From NCBI GenBank assembly GCA_003136295.1, contig PLDZ01000068.1:4792-10069 (forward strand): a stretch of 5,278 bases of DNA. The letters run 5' to 3'. Of the stretch, positions 1-5,226 are shown in pieces. Both the position numbers and the translations under genes were made by a program. The notes under the pieces are model-generated. The model had not been told where the DNA came from. It worked only from the letters and a program-made list of their open reading frames with translations, and made no database searches. Source of the stretch: Candidatus Dormiibacterota bacterium (GTDB lineage Bacteria > Chloroflexota > Dormibacteria > Aeolococcales > Aeolococcaceae). Within the stretch, counting starts at the first letter, position 1; each line of letters starts with the position of its first letter.

Positions 1-1
1 C

Positions 2-742
2 GAGCCCGAGACGGCGGCGACGACCGTGCCCGGGCTCTACGCGGCCGGCGAGGTTGCCGGCGGCCTGCATGGCGCCAATCGCCTTGGCGGCAACTCGCTG
101 GGGGACATCCTCGTGTTCGGTCGGCGCGCGGGGGATGCGGCCGCAGCGTTCGCCAGGACGGACGGCGCGACGCGAGCCATTGACGATGCGCAGATTGCCG
201 CCGAGCAGGCGGCACTGCTCCAGCCGCTCGGCGGCGACGCCAACGGTTCCGCGCCGGCCGAGAATCCGTACAAGCTGCACGAGGATCTGCAGCTGGCGAT
301 GCAGGACGACGCCGGCATCGGGCGAAGCGAGGAGTCGCTCCAGCGCGCGCTCGCGGCGATCCTCACGCTCCGTGAGCGGAGCGCGCGCATCCGCGTTGCC
401 GGCGGGCGCGCGCTCAATCCGGGTTGGCACACGTGCCGTGAGATCACCAACATGCTCACGATCTCGGAGGCGATCGTTCGCAGCGCGATCGAACGGCGCG
501 AGAGCCGGGGCTCGCAGTGGCGTTTCGATCACCTCGAGCAGGACGCGGAGTTCGGCAAGATCAACTTCGTGACCCGACGCGGGGACGACGGCATGGGGGT
601 CGCGAGCGTTCCCCTCATCCCGCTGCCGGATCGCCTCCGTCCCTTGCTCGAGCGCAGCCGCTTCTACGATGCGGCCAAACTTCCCAAGGGATACCTGACC
701 GAAACGGCACGTGCGGTCGGCACCAGAAGGAAGAAGAAGTAA
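2..742 (+). CDS. sdhA: Succinate dehydrogenase/fumarate reductase flavoprotein subunit, C-terminal part (5' end outside window)
   Basis: The reading frame is open from the first bases of the window, so the gene starts upstream; about 246 residues remain of a family usually near 580-650. The protein is the FAD subunit that oxidises succinate to fumarate, or the reverse, at the cytoplasmic face of the membrane. The visible part begins in the FAD-binding C-terminal signature: PGLYAAGE, then HGANRLGGNSL, where E. coli SdhA has FAD-contacting Glu388 and Arg399. The helical domain follows, with AENPYKLHEDLQ, LNPGWHT and the family motif RRESRGSQWRFDH; Gln stands where E. coli SdhA has His in that motif. 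The C-terminus is basic (RRKKK). The layout resembles the Sdh1 flavoprotein of mycobacteria (Rv0248c type) from memory. The GTG at 26 is internal, not a start. The TAA stop overlaps the ATG of sdhB by one base (TAATG), so the two are surely co-transcribed. Whether it works as a dehydrogenase or a fumarate reductase cannot be told from this fragment. Confidence 0.93.
   Translation, partial: EPETAATTVPGLYAAGEVAGGLHGANRLGGNSLGDILVFGRRAGDAAAAFARTDGATRAIDDAQIAAEQAALLQPLGGDANGSAPAENPYKLHEDLQLAMQDDAGIGRSEESLQRALAAILTLRERSARIRVAGGRALNPGWHTCREITNMLTISEAIVRSAIERRESRGSQWRFDHLEQDAEFGKINFVTRRGDDGMGVASVPLIPLPDRLRPLLERSRFYDAAKLPKGYLTETARAVGTRRKKK
727..733 (+). promoter_or_regulatory. Shine-Dalgarno of sdhB
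   Basis: AAGGAAG lies 8 nt before the ATG at 742, inside the purine-rich Lys codons at the end of sdhA. It fixes the sdhB start inside a longer open frame. It also shows that this organism uses Shine-Dalgarno initiation within operons. Confidence 0.7.
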
Positions 743-1563
743 TGGCAGTCGTGGATCAGCCCAAGCCGTCCGTCGACGCGCCGATCGAGGACGTGCTGAC
801 CGCCAGCGGACTCACCGGCGAGACCCTGACGCTCAGGGTGCTCAAGGGGGTTCCGGGCGGGGATACCGCCGAAGTCGCCTACCAGGTCCCGGTTGTTGCC
901 GGCATGGTGATCCTCGACGCGGTGCACTACGTGCAGCACAATCTCGACACCGACCTGGCCTGCCGGTGGAACTGCAAGGCCGCCAAGTGCGGATCCTGCA
1001 GCGCAGAGGTCAACGGTCATCCGGTCCTGATGTGCAAGACCCGCGTGGACGACCTCCCCGCCGGACCGGTCACCGTGCATCCCCTGAAGTCATTCCCGCT
1101 CATCAAGGACCTGGTCACCGACGTCTCGCGCAACTACGAGGTGAACCGCGAGATCCCGCCGTTCACGGCGGCGCCTGACGACGGCACGCCCTGGCGCATC
1201 CCGCAACAGGACATCGACCGGCTGTACGAGTTCCGCAAATGCATCGAGTGCTTCCTGTGTCAGGACGTGTGCCACATCCTTCGCAGTCACGACTACTCGG
1301 ACCGGTTCTACGGACCGCGATTCTTCGTGCGCGTCGCGTCCCTGGAGATGCATCCCAAGGACGTGCTCGATCGGCGGGATCAGACGCGCGATCAGGGTGG
1401 CCTCGGGTACTGCAACATCACCAAGTGCTGCACCGAGGTGTGTCCGGAGCACATCCACATCACCGACAACGCGATCATCCCGCTCAAGGAGCGGGTGGCT
1501 GATGTGCACTGGGATCCTGTGCGCTTTGTCGGGCGCAAGCTCTTCGGTCGCAACGCGGATTGA
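742..1563 (+). CDS. sdhB: Succinate dehydrogenase/fumarate reductase iron-sulfur subunit
   Basis: Complete 273-residue electron-transfer subunit carrying electrons from FAD to quinone. The N-terminal plant-type ferredoxin domain holds a [2Fe-2S] motif C78-x4-C83-x2-C86-x11-C98. The C-terminal helical ferredoxin domain holds C167-x2-C170-x2-C173-x3-C177 and C224-x5-C230-x3-C234-Pro. By alignment with E. coli FrdB, C167/C170/C173/C234 should bind [4Fe-4S], and C177/C224/C230 should bind [3Fe-4S]. All cluster ligands are therefore present. Two extra cysteines occur next to ligands: C74 and C229, the latter giving a CCTEVCP motif that I recall from Sdh1-type enzymes. The start at 742 is chosen because the open frame upstream overlaps sdhA. 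It is also preceded by a good Shine-Dalgarno (AAGGAAG at 727-733, 8 nt before the ATG) and overlaps the sdhA stop. The stop overlaps the TTG start of the following small membrane protein. SDH versus QFR direction is not decided by sequence. Confidence 0.95.
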   Translation: MAVVDQPKPSVDAPIEDVLTASGLTGETLTLRVLKGVPGGDTAEVAYQVPVVAGMVILDAVHYVQHNLDTDLACRWNCKAAKCGSCSAEVNGHPVLMCKTRVDDLPAGPVTVHPLKSFPLIKDLVTDVSRNYEVNREIPPFTAAPDDGTPWRIPQQDIDRLYEFRKCIECFLCQDVCHILRSHDYSDRFYGPRFFVRVASLEMHPKDVLDRRDQTRDQGGLGYCNITKCCTEVCPEHIHITDNAIIPLKERVADVHWDPVRFVGRKLFGRNAD

Positions 1564-1820
1564 CCGGCGTCATCGTTCTGAGCGGAGTCATCGTCGTGAT
1601 GATCGCGGTCTTCGGCTGGTTCTACTTCTATTCGCGCACGCCGGCGTGGGGGCAGTCGGACACGCGCAAGGCGCTGCTCAACATGATGGTCGTCGTCGGA
1701 CCGATCTTCGGAAATCACTACCGGCGAGAGCCGCCGGAGATCCCGAGCGTCTCGGCGCCGGGCCCCGACGAGGACGATGAACGGCCCGCTCGAATCAGTC
1801 CGCCGGGACCGAGCGAGTAG
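1560..1820 (+). CDS. Small single-span membrane protein attached to the sdh operon, function unknown
   Basis: An 86-residue protein that I do not recognise. Residues 3-24 form one strongly hydrophobic helix (Val/Ile/Met-rich, ending in aromatic FGWFYFY). A short amphipathic part around WGQSDTRKALLNMMVVVGPIFG (31-51) follows, then a Pro/Asp/Glu-rich, probably disordered tail from 57. Only one His (H53) is present and it lies outside the membrane span. It therefore does not look like a haem-b anchor subunit of succinate dehydrogenase. The TTG start overlaps the sdhB TGA as TTGA; no clear Shine-Dalgarno is visible, so translation probably depends on coupling to sdhB. In-frame GTG 1596 and ATG 1599 would cut the helix in half, which favours TTG. 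Position and coupling suggest an accessory or assembly role for the Sdh complex, but this is inference. It could also be an unrelated small membrane protein. Confidence 0.7.
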   Translation: MTGVIVLSGVIVVMIAVFGWFYFYSRTPAWGQSDTRKALLNMMVVVGPIFGNHYRREPPEIPSVSAPGPDEDDERPARISPPGPSE

Positions 1821-1823
1821 CAT
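1818..1823 (+). promoter_or_regulatory. Putative -10 element of a leaderless promoter for the HAD phosphatase gene
   Basis: TAGCAT lies exactly 8 nt before the ATG at 1832, so transcription would begin at or within a base or two of the start codon. Its TAG is also the stop codon of the small membrane protein gene. There is no recognisable -35 hexamer, and no Shine-Dalgarno before the ATG. The same spacing recurs at three other starts in the window. Confidence 0.5.
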
Positions 1824-1831
1824 CAGCCGCC

Positions 1832-2494
1832 ATGGGGAGGACGACCACCGCCTGCGTCTTCGACATGGACGGAGTCCTGATCGACACGGAGCCGGTGTGG
1901 CGCGAAACCGAGCACGACGTGTTCGCCCGGGTCGGTGTCGAGCTGACCGATGCGCAACTGCGTGAGACCTGGGGAATGCGCATCGAGGAGGTCGTCGATT
2001 ATCGCTATCGCGTCCGGCCCTGGAATGGCATTCGGCCGCGTGCGGTCGAGCGCGAGATCATCCGCGAGATGGTCGAACACGTGCGTGCGCGGGGCGTGCC
2101 GATGCCCGGCGCGGTCGAGGCAATCCACACAGCTCGCGGCGCGGGGCTCCGCGTGGCGATTGCGTCATCGTCGAGTCGCGAGTTGATCGACGCGGTGGTC
2201 GAACGGCTGGCCATCGGCGAGCTTGTTGATGCGGTCTGCACCGCCGACGACGAGGAGCGTGGCAAGCCCGACCCCGCTGTGTACATCAGCGCCGCGCGGG
2301 CCCTCGACGTGATGCCAGGGTGCTGCGTCGCAATCGAGGATTCACCGGTCGGTGTCAGCGCCGCCATCGCCGCAGGGATGCGCTGCATCGGGCTTCGGTC
2401 GGAGGGCCTGCTCGCCGGCGACATCGGGCATGCGCACGTGGTCATCGCCTCGCTCGCCGAGATCACCCCGGAGCTGTTGCTCAGCCGATCTTGA
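1832..2494 (+). CDS. hxpB: HAD-superfamily sugar-phosphate phosphatase, YniC/HxpB type
   Basis: A complete 220-residue HAD hydrolase with a cap domain. Motif I is FDMDGVLID, with nucleophile D11 and acid/base D13. Motif II is a serine in IASSSS, near residues 112-113. Motif III is K145 in GKPDP, and motif IV is E169-D170 in AIEDS. All catalytic residues are present. The cap region contains WGMRIEEVVD and RPWNG, which closely match the corresponding part of E. coli YniC/HxpB (GLRIDMVVD, QPWNG). That enzyme removes phosphate from 2-deoxyglucose 6-phosphate and hexitol phosphates in the cytoplasm, so a similar role is likely; the substrate remains inference because HAD specificity drifts easily. 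The start is the first ATG, 11 nt after the preceding stop and 8 nt after a TAGCAT hexamer, with no Shine-Dalgarno. It is probably its own transcript as well as receiving read-through from sdh. The 3' end overlaps mdh on the other strand. Confidence 0.88.
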   Translation: MGRTTTACVFDMDGVLIDTEPVWRETEHDVFARVGVELTDAQLRETWGMRIEEVVDYRYRVRPWNGIRPRAVEREIIREMVEHVRARGVPMPGAVEAIHTARGAGLRVAIASSSSRELIDAVVERLAIGELVDAVCTADDEERGKPDPAVYISAARALDVMPGCCVAIEDSPVGVSAAIAAGMRCIGLRSEGLLAGDIGHAHVVIASLAEITPELLLSRS

Positions 2495-3464
2495 TTCCGG
2501 CCGTGAATGAGCCTAAACCTGGATCGATCTCGGCTCGGCGCGCATCCATCACCTCGACGACCTGGTGGACCGTCGCGGCACTTCGCTGGAGGGCGGCTCG
2601 CTCCTCGTCGGTGAGCGCGACATCGACCACCTCGATGAGGCCGCCCTCGCCGAGTCTGCACGGGACGCCGGTGAACAGCCCGGTGATGCCGTACTCGCCT
2701 TCGAGATGCACCGTGCACGCAAGCACCTGGCGCGTGTCGAGGACGATGGCATCGATCATCTGCGCCACCGCGGCGCTCGGGGCGTAGAAGGCGCTGCCGG
2801 TCTTCAGCAGGTTGACGATCTCCGCGCCGCCGTCTCGAGCGCGCTGCACGATGCTCTCGAGCCGATCGGCCGGGATGAGGTCCGCCGCCGGAATGCCGGC
2901 GACGGTCGTCAACCTGGTGAGCGGGACCATGCTGTCGCCGTGGCCGCCGAGCACGTACGCCTGCACATCGCGCACGGAGGCATCGAGCTCCTGAGCGATG
3001 AAGGTGCGATAGCGAGCGGTGTCGAGCACGCCCGCCATGCCGATCACACGCGACCGCGGAAAGCCCGAAACCGCCATCGACAGCTGAGTCATCGCGTCGA
3101 CCGGGTTGGCGACCACGATCAGGACGCAGTCCGGGGAATGCTCGATGACCTGCCGGACAACGCCCGACACGATCTTCGCGTTGGTCATCACCAGGTCGTC
3201 ACGTGACATCCCCGGCTTGCGCGGGATGCCGCTCGTGATCACGACGATCGTTGAACCGGCGGTGTCCTCGTAGCCATTGGTCCCGGTGACCAGCGAGTCG
3301 TACCCCACGATCGGGCCCGACTCGAGCATGTCAAGCGCCTTGCCCTGAGGGAGACCTTCGACGATGTCGACGAGGACAACATCGGCGTAGTCGCGTTCGG
3401 CGACGCGCTGGGCCAGCGTCGCGCCCACGTTGCCGGCGCCGACTACCGTGATCTTGGTTCGCAC
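2481..3464 (-). CDS. mdh: Malate dehydrogenase, LDH-like (type 3) NAD-dependent
   Basis: A 327-residue cytoplasmic enzyme converting malate and NAD to oxaloacetate and NADH in the TCA cycle. The Rossmann fold starts at once with VVGAGNVG (G9, G11, G14), and D33 in LVDIVEG favours NAD over NADP. The active-site loop IPRKPGMSRDD carries R82, which is Arg in malate and Gln in lactate dehydrogenases, and R88. Further catalytic residues are N120, the D148/R151 pair in GVLDTARYR, and H175 in GGHGD. IVNLLKTGSA(F/Y)YAP and DIVEGLPQGKALD are very close to the Chloroflexus malate dehydrogenase as I remember it. A roughly 15-residue C-terminal extension is longer than in that protein. The frame stays open far upstream, through the intergenic region and antisense to nth. 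GTG at 3464 is chosen because it puts the Rossmann strand at residue 5 and lies 8 nt after TAGAAT. Convergent with hxpB, overlapping it by 14 bp. Confidence 0.95.
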   Translation of the reverse strand: MRTKITVVGAGNVGATLAQRVAERDYADVVLVDIVEGLPQGKALDMLESGPIVGYDSLVTGTNGYEDTAGSTIVVITSGIPRKPGMSRDDLVMTNAKIVSGVVRQVIEHSPDCVLIVVANPVDAMTQLSMAVSGFPRSRVIGMAGVLDTARYRTFIAQELDASVRDVQAYVLGGHGDSMVPLTRLTTVAGIPAADLIPADRLESIVQRARDGGAEIVNLLKTGSAFYAPSAAVAQMIDAIVLDTRQVLACTVHLEGEYGITGLFTGVPCRLGEGGLIEVVDVALTDEERAALQRSAATVHQVVEVMDARRAEIDPGLGSFTAGIKIG

Positions 3465-3472
3465 GTTGGGCG

Positions 3473-3478
3473 ATTCTA
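3473..3478 (-). promoter_or_regulatory. Putative -10 element of a leaderless mdh promoter
   Basis: Read on the minus strand, TAGAAT is followed by 8 nt and then the GTG start of mdh. No Shine-Dalgarno is present. The five bases before it (CTGCG) are identical to those before the nth hexamer. A TTGTCT further upstream is 22 nt away, too far for a normal -35. Confidence 0.55.
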
Positions 3479-3681
3479 CGCAGCGCGCAGTCGGCGGGGC
3501 AGACAACGTCGGCGGGTGGCATCGCGGGGGGAAGCGCCGGTCGGAGGATCGGCGCCGAGATGCCCGTTCCCAGAACGCGGGCGCCCCAGCGGTCAGACCG
3601 AACCGCAGAACGGCGAGGGGTACCCGCGATGACAGGGGCCGCCTTTGAGCGAGTGCTAGCCCGGGCCGACGAGGGCCTGCG

Positions 3682-3687
3682 TAGGAT
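3682..3687 (+). promoter_or_regulatory. Putative -10 element of a leaderless nth promoter
   Basis: TAGGAT followed by 8 nt and the ATG of nth. The AGGA inside it could also be read as a Shine-Dalgarno 9 nt before the ATG, so this site alone is ambiguous. It is the matching spacing and CTGCG flank at mdh, and the same spacing at the other two starts, that favour the promoter reading. Confidence 0.5.
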
Positions 3688-3695
3688 GCGACGCG

Positions 3696-4436
3696 ATGCA
3701 GGTTGGACGCCGGGCCTCGAAACCGAAGGCGAAGGTACGCAAACGGCGGTTGCCGGCCGGGGCCCGGGAGCGCGCCCCGATCGTGGTCGAGCGGCTGAAG
3801 CTGGAGTACGGCGAGGCGCATACCGAGCTGGACTTCGGGAGTCCCTGGCAATTGCTGGTCTCGGTGATCCTCAGCGCGCAGACGACCGACGTCAACGTCA
3901 ACTCGGTGACGCCGGCGTTGTTTGCGCGCTACCCGACGGTCGCGGATCTCGCCGCGGCAGAGCAGGCGGACGTCGAAGTGATCATTCGCAAAACGGGTTT
4001 CTTTCGGTCCAAGGCGCGTGCGATTCGCGAGATGAGCCAGGACCTCGTGCTGCGCCACGACGGCGAGGTGCCCTCGCGGATGGAGGACCTGGTGACGCTC
4101 CGTGGGGTGGGACGCAAGACCGCCAACGTGGTGCTCGGTGTCGCTTTCGGCGTGCCGGGATTTGCTGTGGACACGCACGTGACGCGGCTCACGCGACTGC
4201 TCCGCCTCACGTCGTCAACCGATCCGGTGAAGATCGAGGAGGACGTGTGCAGCATCGTCCCAGCGAGCGAATGGACCGGTCTGAGCCTGCGTCTCATCCT
4301 GCACGGTCGACGGGTCTGCATCGCCAACAGGCCACGCTGCCACGTGTGTGTGCTCGCAGACATCTGCCCGTCGGCGGAACTCGGTCTCTCGAAGCCCCAG
4401 GCCGCCCCGCGACATCGAGTGGCGAAGGCTCGTTAG
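3696..4436 (+). CDS. nth: Endonuclease III (DNA glycosylase/AP lyase)
   Basis: A complete 246-residue base-excision repair enzyme that removes oxidised pyrimidines from DNA and cleaves at the abasic site. LSAQTTD (60-65 region) is the conserved pocket motif. The helix-hairpin-helix LRGVGRKTANVV (135-146) contains catalytic Lys141, and FAVDTHVTRL contains catalytic Asp159. The C-terminal [4Fe-4S] motif is C208-x6-C215-x2-C218-x5-C224, the standard endonuclease III spacing. ILHGR just before the cluster is also typical. It is longer than the 211-residue E. coli enzyme because of a basic N-terminal extension of about 28 residues (RRASKPKAKVRKRR region) and a short C-terminal tail, as in actinobacterial homologues. 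Absence of an MutY-specific C-terminal domain, and Lys rather than Ser at the catalytic position, exclude MutY. The start is the only upstream ATG/GTG in frame before the conserved core and lies 8 nt after TAGGAT. Divergent from mdh. Confidence 0.95.
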   Translation: MQVGRRASKPKAKVRKRRLPAGARERAPIVVERLKLEYGEAHTELDFGSPWQLLVSVILSAQTTDVNVNSVTPALFARYPTVADLAAAEQADVEVIIRKTGFFRSKARAIREMSQDLVLRHDGEVPSRMEDLVTLRGVGRKTANVVLGVAFGVPGFAVDTHVTRLTRLLRLTSSTDPVKIEEDVCSIVPASEWTGLSLRLILHGRRVCIANRPRCHVCVLADICPSAELGLSKPQAAPRHRVAKAR

Positions 4437-4439
4437 ACT
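4434..4439 (+). promoter_or_regulatory. Putative -10 element overlapping the nth stop codon
   Basis: TAGACT begins with the TAG stop of nth and is followed by 8 nt and ATG 4448. It fits the spacing seen at the other three putative leaderless starts. No -35 hexamer is recognisable. Confidence 0.4.
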
Positions 4440-4447
4440 CTGGTGGG

Positions 4448-4534
4448 ATGCTCTGGGGCAGGATTGTGAGTCGATCGATACACGGGGAAGTCGCGACACC
4501 CCCGCAGCCGCGTACGATGTTGGCATCGCAGTGA
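4448..4534 (+). CDS. Possible 28-codon leader ORF upstream of the unknown gene
   Basis: ATG 4448 opens a 28-residue frame ending in TGA at 4532-4534, which overlaps the GTG start of the next gene as GTGA. The peptide begins MLWGRIVSRS and ends RTMLASQ; it has no recognisable domain. Third-position GC is 20 of 28, a little higher than in the competing frame over the same stretch (about 16 of 28). Support comes from the promoter spacing at its 5' end and the stop/start overlap at its 3' end. It might be a translated leader that couples ribosomes onto the following gene, or simply untranslated sequence. An alternative is that the next gene has its own promoter (TACGAT at 4513-4518) and this ORF is accidental. 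Confidence 0.3.
   Translation: MLWGRIVSRSIHGEVATPPQPRTMLASQ
4513..4518 (+). promoter_or_regulatory. Alternative -10-like hexamer before the unknown gene
   Basis: TACGAT lies 12 nt before GTG 4531, which would give a very short leader of about 4-6 nt. It fits TANNNT but not the TAGNNT plus 8 nt pattern of the other sites. Confidence 0.25.
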
Positions 4535-5226
4535 TCCAGACGAGGGCTCGTAGCCAGCATCAGGCACCCCTCACGACCGCTTTCCCGGCCATCGTCCGTC
4601 CAGTCGGAGCTCCTCGGGCGACGACGCCGGCGCCGGTGCCGGAGCCATCGCACCATCACCTTCCCGCGTGGGTGAAGCGAGCGTATGCACAGGCGCGCCC
4701 GATCCTTGCCGATCTGCTCGGCAGCCTCGAAGGTGAGCCGCGCGAGCACTTCCAGCGCTCGGTCGATGAGATCACTGCGCGCATCAACACCGGCAAGTTC
4801 AGTCAGGCCTTCCAGTATCCGCAGCTGATCGCGAGCGGGATGGAGCTGTACCAGGAGCAGCGCGCGACGAATGCGGAACGAGCACGCGCCGCACATGCGC
4901 TCGATCTCCTTCGCCGTCGTGGCAGCGACTTGCTTCGCGAGGCCGGGCCGCAGTTGCCGCCTGAGGTCACCTCGCGCCTTGGTCGGTCGTTGCGGGGCGC
5001 CACGTCTGCTGAGGAGATCGCCGAGGTCGAGACCGAGGTACGCCAGGCGGTCGATTCCGCTCGGTCGGTCCAGGATCGAAAGCGCGAGCGCGAGATCACC
5101 AAGACACGCACCAAGATTCAACGCGCAGCTCCACGAGCACAGGCGCGGCCCGTTGAGACCACCGAGACCTGGCAGGACGTCCTTCGCCGGCTGCAGGAGC
5201 AGATGGCGCAAGAGGCGGGAGCGTGA
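4531..5226 (+). CDS. Hypothetical Ala/Arg/Glu-rich helical protein
   Basis: I do not recognise this 231-residue protein. Residues 1-45 are rich in Pro, Ala and Thr (APRATTPAPVPEPSHHH region) and probably disordered, ending in a three-His run at 41-43. From about 46 the protein is predicted helical: residues 46-107 include WVKRAYAQARPILADLLG and a FSQAFQYPQLIASG stretch. Residues 108-138 and 158-198 are charged, Arg/Glu-rich and could form coiled coil. A short final helix (212-227) follows a basic linker. No signal peptide, membrane span, cysteine or catalytic motif is seen, so it is probably a cytosolic structural or interaction protein. The frame is open back to 4348, but that part overlaps nth. 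GTG 4531 is chosen because it is the first start after nth and forms GTGA with the preceding small ORF. It has no clear Shine-Dalgarno. Its stop overlaps the next gene, so it heads or shares an operon running out of the window. Confidence 0.7.
   Translation: MIQTRARSQHQAPLTTAFPAIVRPVGAPRATTPAPVPEPSHHHLPAWVKRAYAQARPILADLLGSLEGEPREHFQRSVDEITARINTGKFSQAFQYPQLIASGMELYQEQRATNAERARAAHALDLLRRRGSDLLREAGPQLPPEVTSRLGRSLRGATSAEEIAEVETEVRQAVDSARSVQDRKREREITKTRTKIQRAAPRAQARPVETTETWQDVLRRLQEQMAQEAGA
5212..5215 (+). promoter_or_regulatory. Shine-Dalgarno of the gene starting at 5223
   Basis: GAGG lies 7 nt before GTG 5223, within the purine-rich AGAGGCGGGAG stretch at 5211-5221. It supports a real start at this stop/start overlap. 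Confidence 0.5.

Larger units (their letters stand above)
3465..3695. other. Divergent intergenic region between mdh and nth
   Basis: These 231 bp separate the two divergent genes and carry a TAGNNT hexamer at each end. A short perfect inverted repeat, CGGTC-A-GACCG, lies at 3590-3600, and two copies of the self-complementary GGCGCC at 3551-3556 and 3580-3585. The inverted repeat is a candidate operator but is short enough to be chance at this base composition. I see no RNA gene, terminator or convincing small ORF. Confidence 0.6.

Noticed and set aside
517..741. Extended N-terminus for the iron-sulfur subunit
   Set aside because: The extra stretch is out-of-frame sdhA sequence. ATG 742 has a Shine-Dalgarno and gives the normal SdhB length.
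3551..3585. Two GGCGCC copies as a hairpin or repeat element
   Set aside because: Six-base GC palindromes are expected by chance at this base composition. The stem would be short with a long loop and no T-run, so it is not a terminator.
3465..4178. Minus-strand open frame continuing upstream of mdh to 4178
   Set aside because: It runs through the divergent promoter region and antisense to nth, and its translation is low-complexity Arg/Pro/Ala. The conserved Rossmann start is right after GTG 3464, so the extension is a high-GC artefact.
3560..4447. Plus-strand open frame in a second frame across nth
   Set aside because: nth in its own frame shows all catalytic and cluster residues. The competing translation is Arg/Gly-rich with no motif. 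Only its last 28 codons (from 4448) are kept as a tentative leader ORF.
4348..4530. ATG 4348 as start of the unknown protein
   Set aside because: It would overlap nth by 89 bp, through the coding part for its iron-sulfur motif, and adds a basic stretch with no motif. GTG 4531 is better placed.
4294..5211. 305-codon minus-strand open frame opposite the unknown gene
   Set aside because: No recognisable domain, and it lies antisense to the end of nth and to the unknown gene, whose plus-strand frame has start/stop overlaps and a Shine-Dalgarno-linked downstream gene. It remains the main competitor if the 4531 gene proves non-coding.
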